From assembly GCA_030425825.1 (NCBI GenBank), contig JAUHZY010000001.1, forward strand, positions 1,398,834 through 1,462,833: DNA of 64,000 nt. Direction: 5' to 3'. The notes under the pieces are model-generated. The model did no database searches. It was given only the letters and a program-made list of their open reading frames with translations, and was not told the origin of the DNA. Every line of letters starts with the position of its first letter. The first letter of the stretch is position 1. The position numbers and the translations under genes are program-made. This document shows positions 25,561-35,937 of this stretch, one piece after another. Source of the DNA: Alphaproteobacteria bacterium (GTDB lineage Bacteria > Pseudomonadota > Alphaproteobacteria > JAUHZY01).

Positions 25561-28500
25561 CTACCGCCGCCAAAAAGATCTCTTATAACGCCAGGAACAA
25601 GTGCCGTAAGTGGGTTTACCGTTATTTTAGGGGATGAAACATCTCCTTTTACATCATAACTCACGGCAATAATTCCCTCTTTCTTAAACCCGGTTAAAAC
25701 TTGGCCCACCAAAGGGATATTACCCAAAACTTTATTGAGTGTATTCGCCGGTATAAGAAGGCCGCTTAGATTAATGTTTTGGCTTTTGCTGTTGTAATTC
25801 CCTTTAGCTGTGAAGCCAATAGAGGGGCCATTTAAAACAGCATCTTCAAAGCTGACATCCGCGCCTGATTTTTTAAAGGGAGCTTCCATCTTATCAAATT
25901 TAATCCCCTTACCGCGCAAATTATCCTGGGCACCGTGTAAAGAGGCGACATTTAAAAGCTGCATGACTGTAGGCGCTCGGACCAAGCGAAAATCTTCAAC
26001 AACAAGCTTGCCTTTCAGGCTTGGAATCTTGGCAACGTCATCAAAAAAGCCTGCAATTGAAATCACACCACCCATAATATTCTCATACAACCCAACCTCT
26101 CTAAGAAAAGCACCGGCATCATCGCTATAAACCCACAAACGTCTTGATCTGCCCTTCCCTGAAGAATCTGGGTAAATACCAACCTCAACCTTTTTAGAAG
26201 AAGCAAGCGTTCCACCAAAGATAAGCTTAGAAGACTTTTCACCATCATAAACCCACTCTACATCAACGCCCCCAACATCCTGGCCGCTACCTGCAAGAGA
26301 GACTCTCTCAAAATTACCCTTTAAAGAAAGAGGCGGGAAAGATACATCATCACCACCATCCATACCCTCTAACAAAAATGCACCATCAAATTGCTTGCCT
26401 TTTAAGGCTATATCCAAAGCGCCTTTCGGACTTCTTTGCACAAGGCCACTTAAAGATGTTTTGCCAATATTAGCCTTTCTAATGTTTGTCATAAGCCAGC
26501 CATTAGAAGCACGCTTTGCATCAGCTTGAATCTCCAAGCCTGGTGATGTTGCCGTTAAGTTGTTTATTTTAATAACTTCATTATTCTTCAAACGAAGTGT
26601 AGAAAAAAGACGGCCTGGCGTTTTTTGTTGCTTCTTCCAACCCAAAAGGTTTAGGGATGCATTTTCAAAATCAAGGTTTATTTTGGCCTGCATGTTTTTT
26701 GTATTTCCTGATACAAAAACATCCGCAAAAACCTTCCCGTCGAATATTTCTGGCGCACCAAGGTTTAAAGCCTTAAGGTCTTCAGGTCGCAACTTGGACG
26801 TCAATGATATTTCTGACTCTCCGTTGTCGAAAGGCTCTTTCCACTCAACGTTTACGGCGACATCATTGATGTTGGCTGGCCCCATTATTTTCATGCCTTT
26901 TCCTGTCAAATCAAGGCCTAGGTCACCATGACTAATAGAATATCCTTTTGCAAAGTCCTTATATGAGAATTTCTTAACATCTCCTTTTACATGTATACCA
27001 ACATCCTGCATTGGAAGATTGCTAAGAAGAGGAAGCTTGAAGTTCAAACTCATATTAACAAAGCCGGCAGCCTTCTCTTGCTCAATACCAAGCTTATCGA
27101 TATACCCTAGTCGTGGTGTATTAATAACCGAGAAAACCTTTTCCAGGGGCCCTTCCACAAACAAATCAATGTCGGCCATCGGCCTTTCATCATATAGGTT
27201 TGTTAATTCAACGACACCAGATTTAAGGCTAACACCCTTCAAGACACCGTTATTCAGATTCAGATCAAACCGGTCATTTTTGAATTGGGCAATCCCTGAA
27301 ACATTTTCCACAGGCGGCATGCCATCCATATACTTAACTGTTAGGCCTTCATATAAGAGTGTCCCCCGAATATCTTGAGGCTCCACACGAAGTCCTGCCA
27401 CACCTGAAGAAACCTGGCCTTTATAATAAAGCTTTCCTTCAACAATATCACCCTTCGAAAGATTTTCTGTTACCCATTCACGCGGGTTTTTGGCCAAATC
27501 GCTCGGCCAATATTTCTCAAGTGTGTCTATTTTTAGATCGGATAGAGTCGCGTCAACATCTATCTTATTACCAACAAGCGAGCCTTTTATTTTTGTTTTA
27601 AGCGCACCAAAATCCATACTGAGGTTCTTCAGGTGAACAGAGGCTGTTTGATCTTGCGTAACGTTCCCAGTTAATTCAACCATAGAGACAACATGGTCTG
27701 CATAGCCAAACTGTGAAAGGCGGACAACACCAGGACCACCATACAAATCAAAATCAAACTTTTTAAGCTGTAGCTGAGAGCCGGCAATAGGGTCATTTAT
27801 AATCTTTGAGAAATCAAGAATCAGGCGCCCGTTGACAGGCACGTCAAAAAGGTTAAAGAACTGTCTATTTCCTTCACTTAAGGTCGGTAAAAACTTAAGA
27901 ACTTTTTCTGTTTCAAGGTTACTTAATGTTAGCTCCACACGATTACCTGTCTCAGATAGTCGAGCTGCGACACCAACAGAGGCATAACCTAAAGGCACAC
28001 GGCCTGAAAAACCAATACCATCAGCTTCTCTTGTCAAAACAGCATCAACATCCACCAGATTCCAGGTGCTCTCTCTCAACTGGTCCTGAACAATAATGTC
28101 GGCCTCACGAACGTCAATTGTTTGCATATCTCTTAAAAACGACACATCTTCAAAAACCTTGTTGTCATCATCAGATTCAAAAACAGAGGACTCAGACAAA
28201 GAGAAAGAAAAAGCACCGCCTGGGCTTCTGACAAGCACAATTTTTGGATCTATAAGAACAGCCTTTTTGGGAACAAGCTGGAGTGCAAATAAGTGTGGAA
28301 TACTAAAGCCAACAGATATTTCAGGGAGATAAGCGACAGGGTCCCCACCAGGGTTTTTCATAGAAACGGACCTAAGGCGTACACTTAACGGCTGCCGCCA
28401 CCCCATCCAAATAAGTTCAGCTGATTTTATATTAAGAATAGAGCCGCTTTCTCCTTGCAGCGCACCTTCAATAAACCCTTTTGCAAAAGGAATAGATAAT

Positions 28501-28670
28501 GGTGAGTGAGAAATGCGCCAAGAAAGGGCGCCAAATAAAATAAGAAAAGAAAGGCTTGCTATTGCAAAAATCCGACCCAACTTTATAGTAAGGTTTCGAA
28601 AAGGTGATGAATTGTCCCGTCTTTTTCTGGGAAGTTGTCTTTTCGAGTGAATAATCTGAATATCAGTCAT
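25557..28670 (-). CDS. AsmA/YhdP-like giant inner-membrane protein (DUF3971)
   Basis: This 1037-aa protein has one N-terminal transmembrane helix (about residues 35-55) and a very long beta-rich periplasmic region with repeated short strands, ending in an AsmA-like C-terminal domain ([26 protein letters not shown]). This is the YhdP/DUF3971 pattern. Members of the AsmA clan form periplasm-spanning lipid-transfer bridges between the two membranes. It diverges from bcp with a 34-base gap. Confidence 0.85.
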   Translation of the reverse strand: MTDIQIIHSKRQLPRKRRDNSSPFRNLTIKLGRIFAIASLSFLILFGALSWRISHSPLSIPFAKGFIEGALQGESGSILNIKSAELIWMGWRQPLSVRLRSVSMKNPGGDPVAYLPEISVGFSIPHLFALQLVPKKAVLIDPKIVLVRSPGGAFSFSLSESSVFESDDDNKVFEDVSFLRDMQTIDVREADIIVQDQLRESTWNLVDVDAVLTREADGIGFSGRVPLGYASVGVAARLSETGNRVELTLSNLETEKVLKFLPTLSEGNRQFFNLFDVPVNGRLILDFSKIINDPIAGSQLQLKKFDFDLYGGPGVVRLSQFGYADHVVSMVELTGNVTQDQTASVHLKNLSMDFGALKTKIKGSLVGNKIDVDATLSDLKIDTLEKYWPSDLAKNPREWVTENLSKGDIVEGKLYYKGQVSSGVAGLRVEPQDIRGTLLYEGLTVKYMDGMPPVENVSGIAQFKNDRFDLNLNNGVLKGVSLKSGVVELTNLYDERPMADIDLFVEGPLEKVFSVINTPRLGYIDKLGIEQEKAAGFVNMSLNFKLPLLSNLPMQDVGIHVKGDVKKFSYKDFAKGYSISHGDLGLDLTGKGMKIMGPANINDVAVNVEWKEPFDNGESEISLTSKLRPEDLKALNLGAPEIFDGKVFADVFVSGNTKNMQAKINLDFENASLNLLGWKKQQKTPGRLFSTLRLKNNEVIKINNLTATSPGLEIQADAKRASNGWLMTNIRKANIGKTSLSGLVQRSPKGALDIALKGKQFDGAFLLEGMDGGDDVSFPPLSLKGNFERVSLAGSGQDVGGVDVEWVYDGEKSSKLIFGGTLASSKKVEVGIYPDSSGKGRSRRLWVYSDDAGAFLREVGLYENIMGGVISIAGFFDDVAKIPSLKGKLVVEDFRLVRAPTVMQLLNVASLHGAQDNLRGKGIKFDKMEAPFKKSGADVSFEDAVLNGPSIGFTAKGNYNSKSQNINLSGLLIPANTLNKVLGNIPLVGQVLTGFKKEGIIAVSYDVKGDVSSPKITVNPLTALVPGVIRDLFGGGS

Positions 28671-28704
28671 GTGCTTTTTCTAATCAATACCGTAGGAGCT
28701 TACT

Positions 28705-29163
28705 ATGTCAGTCGAAATTGGATCACCCGCACCATCGTTTACCCTTCCAACAGACAGTAACGGAACCATAACGCTTTCTGACCTAAAGGGGAAGAAAGTT
28801 GTACTTTATTTTTACCCAAAAGACAATACACCCGGGTGCACTCAAGAATCTTGTGACTTTAGAGACAATGTTTCAAAGTTCACAGATGCAAACACCGAAA
28901 TTATTGGTATTTCAAAAGATAGCGTCAAATCGCACGACAACTTTAAAGGTAAATATAATCTTCCTTTTGTTTTGGCATCCGATCAAGATGGCACAACATG
29001 CGAAGATTACGGTGTTTGGGTGGAAAAAAACATGTATGGCAAAAAATACATGGGCATTGAGCGCGCAACATTTCTAATCGATGAAAATGGCATCATTCAA
29101 CATATTTGGCGTAAAGTAAAAGTCAAAAACCATGTCGATGATGTTCTTGCAACGGCAATATAA
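28705..29163 (+). CDS. bcp: Peroxiredoxin Bcp (thioredoxin-dependent thiol peroxidase)
   Basis: This 152-aa cytoplasmic peroxiredoxin reduces hydroperoxides with thioredoxin. The peroxidatic C45 in the PGCT motif and resolving C50 (NTPGCTQESC) are the BCP-type pair, and the wording YFYPKDNTPGCT is diagnostic. TAGGAG precedes the ATG. It lies 14 bases before a thioredoxin-fold gene, so a redox operon is likely. Confidence 0.95.
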   Translation: MSVEIGSPAPSFTLPTDSNGTITLSDLKGKKVVLYFYPKDNTPGCTQESCDFRDNVSKFTDANTEIIGISKDSVKSHDNFKGKYNLPFVLASDQDGTTCEDYGVWVEKNMYGKKYMGIERATFLIDENGIIQHIWRKVKVKNHVDDVLATAI

Positions 29164-29177
29164 TAAAGGGTCTTAAA

Positions 29178-29735
29178 ATGGCAGCGTTACAACCTCCTGT
29201 TTGTGAATTTGGATGGAAAGCAAAAGACTTCTCGCTTAAAGGTGTTGATGGAGAAATCCACAGCCTGGAGAATGTACGAGGAGAAAACGGTACACTGGTT
29301 ATGTTCATTTGTAATCACTGTCCTTTCGTTAAATCTGTTATTGATCGCATTGTCAGAGACGCAAAAGAACTAGAGTCTTTGGGCATTAAAACTGTCGCGA
29401 TCATGTCAAATGATACTGAGAAGTATCCTGAAGACTCTTTTGACAACATGATCACCTTTGCACAAAACAACCATTTCTCTTTTCCCTATGTTATTGATGA
29501 AACACAAGAGGTTGCAAAACTATATAATGCGATTTGCACACCTGATTTCTTTGGATTTAACAAAGATCTTGAATTACAATACAGGGGACGCCTTGACCCC
29601 TCTCGAATGGAGCCTATTCCTGACGCACCACGAGAGCTGTTTGATGCAATGACACTCGTTGCTAAAACAGGAAAAGGCCCAGAAAAGCAGATACCTAGCA
29701 TTGGGTGCTCTATTAAATGGAAAGAAAGCATATAA
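29178..29735 (+). CDS. Thioredoxin-fold AhpC/TSA-like redoxin
   Basis: This 185-aa thioredoxin-fold protein has the CxxC-type motif C45-N-H-C48 in FICNHCPFVK and a cis-proline region near the middle. It resembles the cytoplasmic thioredoxin-family redoxins found as single genes in many bacteria; substrate unknown. It has no signal peptide. It sits between bcp and the yfgM-like gene, whose ATG follows its stop immediately. Confidence 0.88.
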   Translation: MAALQPPVCEFGWKAKDFSLKGVDGEIHSLENVRGENGTLVMFICNHCPFVKSVIDRIVRDAKELESLGIKTVAIMSNDTEKYPEDSFDNMITFAQNNHFSFPYVIDETQEVAKLYNAICTPDFFGFNKDLELQYRGRLDPSRMEPIPDAPRELFDAMTLVAKTGKGPEKQIPSIGCSIKWKESI

Positions 29736-30374
29736 ATGACACAGCCCGAAGAAAGTTTTATCAAGGAAATTGAATCTGAACTTCGCGATGAAAAAATCGC
29801 CCAGGCATGGCAAAAATGGCGACGCCATATTATTGCTGGTATTTCTTTCGTTGCCCTGACTGCATTTGCTGTCTCAAATTGGAACCACTATCAACACAAA
29901 GAAGTTCTGAAAAAGTCAAAAGGATATATTTCTGCTCTTATTCTTCAAGAAGAAGGAAATAAAACTGCTGCAAAACAAAGGCTAGAATCACTTTCTCAAA
30001 AGGGCGGCAACTATGGTGTGCTTGCATCAATTAACAATAATACTCTTGATAAAACTGCCCACCTAAAAGCTGAAAATGAAGCCCTTCAAAACTACAAAAC
30101 ATACCTCACTGTTCTCAACAGTATTGGAAAAGAAGAGGCCTCGGTTCTTAAAAAAAGGCTTAAACCCCTCCTTGCTAAGAACGATTCATGGAAAGCCAGC
30201 GCAATGGAGCTTAAGGGCTTTATTGAAATTCAGGCTGGACAAAATGATGAGGCGAAAAAGTCTTTGGAAAGCCTCTTGGCACTCAAAAATATTCCCGAAT
30301 CCCTTAGGCTTCGATCTTTAAATCTTTTATCAATCTTGAATGTTGAGAAAAATGCTCAAAAACCTCTTTCTTAA
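29736..30374 (+). CDS. YfgM-like tetratricopeptide periplasmic protein
   Basis: This 212-aa protein has a cytoplasmic N terminus with KIAQAWQKWRRHI, one membrane helix (about residues 28-48) and a helical TPR-type periplasmic domain. E. coli YfgM works with the SecYEG-linked chaperone PpiD and lies beside bamB, as here. The 3' end overlaps the bamB-like gene. Confidence 0.8.
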   Translation: MTQPEESFIKEIESELRDEKIAQAWQKWRRHIIAGISFVALTAFAVSNWNHYQHKEVLKKSKGYISALILQEEGNKTAAKQRLESLSQKGGNYGVLASINNNTLDKTAHLKAENEALQNYKTYLTVLNSIGKEEASVLKKRLKPLLAKNDSWKASAMELKGFIEIQAGQNDEAKKSLESLLALKNIPESLRLRSLNLLSILNVEKNAQKPLS

Positions 30375-31656
30375 AAGCCTTGTCTTTTTATTGGTTTTAT
30401 CTGGATGCTCTACAGCAGAAGTAGAAGAAGTAAAGCTAAGCGGAAAACGCATACCTCTTTTTGAAATCCAGAAAATACAAAGAAGCAACAAGTTGTCACT
30501 TCCATCTTTACTGCCCGCAGAAGAGAACCAGAGCTGGCAACAGCCGGGGCACAACCCTGCGCACCTTATCGGACACCATAAGGTAAACACCCCTCTAAAC
30601 TTAAAATGGTCCTTTGATATCGGTAGCGAGATTGATGAAAACACCCCCTATATTCCGGCACCAATTGCATCAGAAGAAGGTATTTTTATTTTAAATGCCG
30701 AAGGCGTTATAACGCATCTTGACCGCAAGGATGGACACACAAAATGGCAGAAAAGCCTACGATCCGGGAAAGATAACTTTATCCCAAGAGGCGGGCTTTC
30801 TTATCAAGAAAAAAAGGTTTTTGTGACGCTTGGTTACAACCAAGTTATTTGTATTTCTGCTGAAAATGGTGAAGTACTTTGGACACAAGATAAGTTCGAT
30901 GTGCCGGTTAAATCCGCCCCAACGCTTTATAATGGTCGTGCCTTTGTCATCACAATTGATGATAAGCTTTATGCGCTTGACCAGAACACAGGTGACATTC
31001 TTTGGCAATATGCAAACGTCTCTGAAAATGCTGCAACACTTAACGCTGTTCGCCCATCTGCTCGTTTTAACAACATTATTGGCGCTTTTAATTCTGGGGA
31101 TATTGTTGCGCTTCGCGCTGAAACAGGACTTGTTAACTGGTCAGAAAATAGCCTACCCTTTAAAAAAGCAACCTCTTTATCGCTTAACAACACAACAGCA
31201 CCGCCAGCCTATGACAAAACAGGTATTCTTGTATCAAACCAACAAGGTCTTCTTACTTGGCTAAACCCTGAAACAGGAAAACAAAAATGGCAAAAGCCTT
31301 ATACACTTTCACAAAGTGCTATCGTTTTTGATAACTACGTTTTTGGCCTAACAGAGGAAAGCGAGATCATTGCGCTGAACAAAAACACCGGTGATCTTTT
31401 TTGGTCAACCCAACTTGAAATCGGCAAGGGAGAAGAAAAGAAAACATGGGCTGGCCCATTACTTGTTAACAACTCGCTTGTTTTGTTAAGTAACAAAAAT
31501 GATCTCATTATCATTGACCCTCTGACAGGTAATGTGAAAAAGAATGCGCTTTTTGAAACCTCTTCTGACATCGGGTCTGTTTATTCTTCACCAATCGTTG
31601 TAAATGGGTGGATTTACTACATAACCGAAGATGGCACCTTAAAAGCGTTTAATTAA
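30340..31656 (+). CDS. bamB: BamB-like PQQ-repeat outer-membrane lipoprotein
   Basis: This 438-aa protein (434 if the internal ATG at 30352 is used, which has GAGAAA before it) has a lipobox LSGC near residue 22 and a beta-propeller of repeated blades of the form ALDQNTGDILWQ. BamB is the propeller lipoprotein of the BAM complex that inserts outer-membrane proteins. It overlaps the yfgM-like gene. In many relatives der follows; here folK does. Confidence 0.88.
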   Translation: MLRKMLKNLFLKSLVFLLVLSGCSTAEVEEVKLSGKRIPLFEIQKIQRSNKLSLPSLLPAEENQSWQQPGHNPAHLIGHHKVNTPLNLKWSFDIGSEIDENTPYIPAPIASEEGIFILNAEGVITHLDRKDGHTKWQKSLRSGKDNFIPRGGLSYQEKKVFVTLGYNQVICISAENGEVLWTQDKFDVPVKSAPTLYNGRAFVITIDDKLYALDQNTGDILWQYANVSENAATLNAVRPSARFNNIIGAFNSGDIVALRAETGLVNWSENSLPFKKATSLSLNNTTAPPAYDKTGILVSNQQGLLTWLNPETGKQKWQKPYTLSQSAIVFDNYVFGLTEESEIIALNKNTGDLFWSTQLEIGKGEEKKTWAGPLLVNNSLVLLSNKNDLIIIDPLTGNVKKNALFETSSDIGSVYSSPIVVNGWIYYITEDGTLKAFN

Positions 31657-31657
31657 T

Positions 31658-32119
31658 ATGAAAGCATATCTTGGAATCGGATCAAATATTGGCGACCGTA
31701 ATGGTTTTATAGCCAAAGCACTTCAAGCAATTAATGAAGAAAACATCATACTTGAAAAGTCTTCAATCTATGAAACAGAGCCTGTTGGATACAAAGACCA
31801 AGGAAAGTTCTTAAATGCTGTCATCTTGGTAGAAACAAGAAAAACGCCGCAACAACTTTTGGCACACATATCAAAAATAGAGTCTTCCCTTGATCGAGAA
31901 AGAATTATTAAAAATGGCCCGCGCACTATTGATATAGATATATTATTTTTTGAATCAAAAATAATACAAGAAGACGCATTAACGATTCCACATCCCAGGG
32001 CACATGAAAGAGAGTTCGTTTTACAGCCTATGTGCGATATCAATAAAGACTTAATACACCCTGTTTATCAAAAAACAATGGCAACTTTATTAGAGGGCCT
32101 ACAAAATGACAAAAAGTAA
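31658..32119 (+). CDS. folK: 6-hydroxymethyl-7,8-dihydropterin pyrophosphokinase
   Basis: This 153-aa enzyme transfers pyrophosphate from ATP to hydroxymethyldihydropterin in folate synthesis. Family motifs are visible: GIGSNIGDR at the N terminus, the central YETEPVG segment and GPRTIDIDIL, whose aspartates bind Mg2+. The ATG is two bases after the bamB stop and its end overlaps trmJ by 14 bases, so the run is one operon. The other folate genes are not here. Confidence 0.94.
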   Translation: MKAYLGIGSNIGDRNGFIAKALQAINEENIILEKSSIYETEPVGYKDQGKFLNAVILVETRKTPQQLLAHISKIESSLDRERIIKNGPRTIDIDILFFESKIIQEDALTIPHPRAHEREFVLQPMCDINKDLIHPVYQKTMATLLEGLQNDKK

Positions 32120-32882
32120 TGCGCCTATTATCCTGCTAGCACAACCACAGCTTGGTGAGAACATTGGTGCCGCAGCACGTGCAATGCTAAATTGCGGTTT
32201 TACAGAGTTAAGATTGATCGACCCAAGAGATGGATGGCCTGGCTACACACCTATGAATTCTCGTCACAAGGGTCCACACAATGATGCCGAGACGTCTTAT
32301 CAGAATGCCCTCGCGGCATCTGCTGGCGCAACGGCAGTTATTGAAAATGCCGCCATTTTTGACACGGTAGAAGAAGCAACAAAAGACCTAAAATTCGTTC
32401 TTGCCGCAACCGCACGCAACAGAGAAATGACAAAGCCAACATACAATCTGCCCGAAGGGTGTGAAAAACTCGCCAATCATAAAACTGGTATTTTATTTGG
32501 GTGTGAGAAGGCAGGACTTCTCAATGATGATATTGCCCTTTGTGATGGCATCATAACGATCCCATTAAACCCTCATTTTAGCTCGCTAAACCTTGCACAA
32601 GCTGTTTTGATTTGCTGTTATTCATGGTCTACACAAACAACCTTCCAGCCTCCTTCAACCGAAAGAGACATTTGTAGCAAAGATGATTTATATTTCTTCC
32701 TGAACAGCTTAGAGACTTCACTAAAAGAAAAGGGATTTTTCGACAAAACACCACAAAAAGAAGAGCGTATGAAGCGCAATATTAAAAACATTTTTTCACG
32801 AAACGGCCTAACGGAGACCGAAGTAAACATCCTTCACGGGATTCTGAAGGCCCTCACAAAAAAGACTACTCTTCCAGAATAA
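32106..32882 (+). CDS. trmJ: tRNA (cytidine/uridine-2'-O-)-methyltransferase TrmJ
   Basis: This 258-aa SPOUT-fold methyltransferase modifies position 32 of tRNAs with S-adenosylmethionine. The N-terminal PQLGENIGAAARAMLNCGF is typical of TrmH/TrmJ proteins, and the knot is formed by FGCEKAGLLNDDIALCD and IPLNPHFSSLNLAQAVLI. The C-terminal 80 residues form the helical extension of TrmJ. Its end overlaps convergent rnd by 17 bases. Confidence 0.9.
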   Translation: MTKSNAPIILLAQPQLGENIGAAARAMLNCGFTELRLIDPRDGWPGYTPMNSRHKGPHNDAETSYQNALAASAGATAVIENAAIFDTVEEATKDLKFVLAATARNREMTKPTYNLPEGCEKLANHKTGILFGCEKAGLLNDDIALCDGIITIPLNPHFSSLNLAQAVLICCYSWSTQTTFQPPSTERDICSKDDLYFFLNSLETSLKEKGFFDKTPQKEERMKRNIKNIFSRNGLTETEVNILHGILKALTKKTTLPE

Positions 32883-34008
32883 GAAGTCCTTTATCGTCAT
32901 AAGCAAGGGCAATCTTACCGTCTCTAAGGTCGCTGGCGTCTTTACCAAAAACATCAAAACGCCACCCCTTTAGGAAGGCAACTTTTGAACTCCCCGAGCA
33001 GAAAAGTTCTAGGTCTTCTGTTGTTGCAACAAGTTTTTGCGCAACCTTATAATAGCGGCATTTGTTTTTAATAAGCACCTTCAATAAATCAAGTAGCGCT
33101 TCAGACTTATCGTTAAGCTTAACTCTTTTGCTATTATAAACAGGGTATTTCTTTGGAGAAAGCTTGTCTGCGCGCGCAATTGCTTCCAAGACGCCATCAA
33201 CATAGTCAGACTCTGCAAAACCGCGAGGTAAAGCACGACCACGACCAAGGTCTTTTTTGCTTTTAGGCTGAATTGATGCAAGCTCAATCACAGCGTCATC
33301 ACGAATAACACGACCGCGTGGAACGTTTTTCTGTTTTGCCATTTCTTCACGCCATGCTGCGACTTCCATAACATGCGCCAAAAAACGAGGTTCTTTGTTT
33401 TTTATCTTTAATCTTTTCCAAGCCTCATAAGGATCATTCTTATACTCATCCTCATTCAGCATTTTCTCGTTTTCTTCATTTAACCAGTCTGATCGTTCAC
33501 CCAGCTTTTCCTTTAACTGGTCATAAATAGGCCTTAAATAAACAACATCATTAAGCGCATACTCTTCTTGATCAGACGTCAATGGACGACGAGACCAGTC
33601 AGTAAAGCGGTTCGTTTTACTAATCTTCTTGTCCAAGAATGAAGACACCAAAGATGAGAAACCAATTGCATCACCATAGCCCATAACCATTGCCGCAATT
33701 TGTGTATCAAAAAGGGGCGTTGGAAGCTTTCCCATAAGTTGATAGAAAATCTCTAAATCTTGGCGTGCTGCGTGAAACACTTTCAGGATTTTTTTATTCA
33801 ATAAAACCTTAAAGAATGGCTTCATATCAAGGTCTTCAGATAAAGGGTCTATAAGAACAGCTTCTTTAGATGAAGCAACTTGTATGAGGCAAAGTTTTGC
33901 ATAATATGTTGACTCTCTCAGAAACTCTGTATCAACAGCAATATATTCCTCGCCCTTTAGATTTTTACAAAACTCTTTTAACTCATCAGTTGTATTTATA
34001 TATTTCAT
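32866..34008 (-). CDS. rnd: Ribonuclease D
   Basis: This is a 380-aa 3'-5' exoribonuclease for tRNA and small-RNA trimming. The DEDD residues appear in AVDTEFLRE (D and E), VFHAARQDLEIF (D) and the YxxxD form YALNDVVYL. HRDC-type helices follow (about residues 210-380). It overlaps the upstream binding-protein gene by 4 bases, so it ends the hisN-40aa-YejA-rnd operon. Confidence 0.94.
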   Translation of the reverse strand: MKYINTTDELKEFCKNLKGEEYIAVDTEFLRESTYYAKLCLIQVASSKEAVLIDPLSEDLDMKPFFKVLLNKKILKVFHAARQDLEIFYQLMGKLPTPLFDTQIAAMVMGYGDAIGFSSLVSSFLDKKISKTNRFTDWSRRPLTSDQEEYALNDVVYLRPIYDQLKEKLGERSDWLNEENEKMLNEDEYKNDPYEAWKRLKIKNKEPRFLAHVMEVAAWREEMAKQKNVPRGRVIRDDAVIELASIQPKSKKDLGRGRALPRGFAESDYVDGVLEAIARADKLSPKKYPVYNSKRVKLNDKSEALLDLLKVLIKNKCRYYKVAQKLVATTEDLELFCSGSSKVAFLKGWRFDVFGKDASDLRDGKIALAYDDKGLLILEE

Positions 34009-35813
34009 TTTAGATAGTTTTCTATTTCTTGACGTTTATTGTGATCAACCCACCAAGTGTCCAAAAATCCAAGTGCGTATTTTGGAGCCTTTGCAGGATA
34101 TGCGAACTTATTCCAGTATGATACCCGATAAAGATCAATATACCAATGCGGAATCGCATAATAGCCGAATAATAAAGCGCGGTCCAATGATTGCGTATAT
34201 TTTTCAACATCTTCCAAAGAAGGCGAGGAAATAATCTTTTCAACAAGCGCATCAATCGCTTTATTTTGTATGCCAGCAATATTTCTCGACCCCTCTTCGT
34301 TTGCGCGCGATGAGTGCCAGTATTCTTTTTGCTCATTCCCTGGATAGAGGGATTGACCAAGGCCAGAAACAACCATATCAAAATTGAATTTCCGGAAGTT
34401 TTGTTGATACTGAGATGGATCAACAAGACGAATTCTCGTTTTGATACCTAGTTTTTCTAGGTTTCTTGAATATGCATGTGCCACCTTTTCAAACGCGGGA
34501 CTTACAAGCATAATCTCGAAAGAAAAAGGCTGTCCAGTTTCAGCGTTGACAAGCTGGTTGTTTTTAATAATCCAACCACTCTCTTTTAAAAGCTTAAAAG
34601 CCTCTCGCAAAGAAGGCCTTATCTGCCCGTCACCAGCAAAAACAGGAAGCGTAAATTCGCTCAAAATATCTGAAGGCAAAGAATCTTTGTAGGAAGAAAG
34701 GATCTTTTTTTGATCACCACTAGGAAGAGCAGGAGAAACAAAGGGAGAATTCTCAAAGAAACTTTGTGTTCTTTTATAACTGGAGTAAAAAAAGTTTTTG
34801 TTCATCCACTCAAAATCAAAAACCAAGGTTAATGCTTTACGAACATTCCGGTCTTTAAAAATATCCCGACGCGCATTAAAGAAGAAGCCCTGAAAGCCAA
34901 CTGGGTTCTCATGCTGGATCTCTCTTTTTAAAACCACCCCCGCTGTTACAGCTGGAAAGTCGTAGGATTTTGCCCAATTTTTTGCGATGTTTTCTTGGCG
35001 AAAATCATATTCTCCTGATTTGAAAGCTTCTAAAGCAACATCTGCATCTCGGTAATAATCGTGCTGAATAAAGTCAAAATTATATCTGCCGACATTAACA
35101 TTTAAGTTCTGTGCCCAATAATCTTTAACTCTTTCATAAACAATACGGCGGCCCTGAACAACATCTGCTATTTTATACTGACCACTTCCCAATGGACGGT
35201 CAAGACTGGGCACATCAAAAGCTCTCTCTTCCCAATAATGCTTTGGCAATATGGGCATTTGACCAATAATAAGTGGCAGCTCTTTGTTTTCACTGGATGA
35301 AAAATGGAACCGCACCTTAACCGGAGAAAGAACCTCAACGGATGAAATTGCACCATAATAGCTTCCATATGTTGGGTGCCCTTTAGACTTTAATATATCG
35401 AATGTAAACTTTACATCTTCTGCACGAATAGGATGTCCATCTTGAAACGTCGCATCTTCGTGCAAAACAAAAGTGACAGAAGAGCGATCTTTTGAAACCA
35501 CAACATCTTTTGCAATAAGGCCATATGCCGTAAAGGCCTCATCTGATGATGGCGTTAACAAAGAATCATAGAGCAACCCAAGACCTGCAGCCGAGCGGCC
35601 CTTCAAAATAAACTGGTTCAGACTGTCAAAACCACCAATCGCCGCAAGCTTAACCTTCCCTCCCTTGGGAGCACGAGGATTAACATAGTCAAATTGAGAA
35701 AAATTTTGAGGATACTTTGGCTCACCCGAGATTGACAGTGCATGGCCTGCAAAACCACTTTCAGGACAGGATAAGAAAATCAAAAAGAGGACTAAAAGCT
35801 TTTTCTTCAGCAT
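34005..35813 (-). CDS. YejA-like family 5 extracellular solute-binding protein
   Basis: Starting at 35813 the product is 602 aa, with a signal peptide (KKKLLVLFLIFLSCPESGFA, cleavage after residue 22 or so). It is followed by a periplasmic oligopeptide-binding fold. The wording HALSISGEPKYPQNFSQFDYVNPRAPKGG matches the start of YejA, the binding protein of the YejABEF microcin/oligopeptide importer. No permease or ATPase genes follow; the next gene is rnd. The longer frame from 35870 overlaps the 40-aa gene and has no signal, so I reject that start. Confidence 0.85.
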   Translation of the reverse strand: MLKKKLLVLFLIFLSCPESGFAGHALSISGEPKYPQNFSQFDYVNPRAPKGGKVKLAAIGGFDSLNQFILKGRSAAGLGLLYDSLLTPSSDEAFTAYGLIAKDVVVSKDRSSVTFVLHEDATFQDGHPIRAEDVKFTFDILKSKGHPTYGSYYGAISSVEVLSPVKVRFHFSSSENKELPLIIGQMPILPKHYWEERAFDVPSLDRPLGSGQYKIADVVQGRRIVYERVKDYWAQNLNVNVGRYNFDFIQHDYYRDADVALEAFKSGEYDFRQENIAKNWAKSYDFPAVTAGVVLKREIQHENPVGFQGFFFNARRDIFKDRNVRKALTLVFDFEWMNKNFFYSSYKRTQSFFENSPFVSPALPSGDQKKILSSYKDSLPSDILSEFTLPVFAGDGQIRPSLREAFKLLKESGWIIKNNQLVNAETGQPFSFEIMLVSPAFEKVAHAYSRNLEKLGIKTRIRLVDPSQYQQNFRKFNFDMVVSGLGQSLYPGNEQKEYWHSSRANEEGSRNIAGIQNKAIDALVEKIISSPSLEDVEKYTQSLDRALLFGYYAIPHWYIDLYRVSYWNKFAYPAKAPKYALGFLDTWWVDHNKRQEIENYLK

Positions 35814-35814
35814 C

Positions 35815-35937
35815 TTACTCTTGAACTGCGACAGTTCCCGGCAGCTGAAAAGTAACACGGCCTTGATCATCTGTGTTCTGAAAAACAGAATACATTACAT
35901 ACATACCAACCAAGATACCTATCAACAAACGAAGCAT
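35815..35937 (-). CDS. Conserved-looking 40-aa membrane peptide
   Basis: This short gene was found by reading the gap. ATG at 35937 overlaps the hisN stop (TAATG), and its TAA is one base before the YejA-like ATG. The 40-aa product has one N-terminal hydrophobic helix (about residues 4-19, LLIGILVGMYVMYSVF) and a polar tail ending TVAVQE. AAAGG lies about nine bases before the start. The tight coupling on both sides argues that it is translated. Family unknown. Confidence 0.7.
   Translation of the reverse strand: MLRLLIGILVGMYVMYSVFQNTDDQGRVTFQLPGTVAVQE

Noticed and set aside
35814-35870. Longer start for the YejA-like protein.
   Set aside because: It would put 19 residues before the signal peptide and cover the coupled 40-aa gene.
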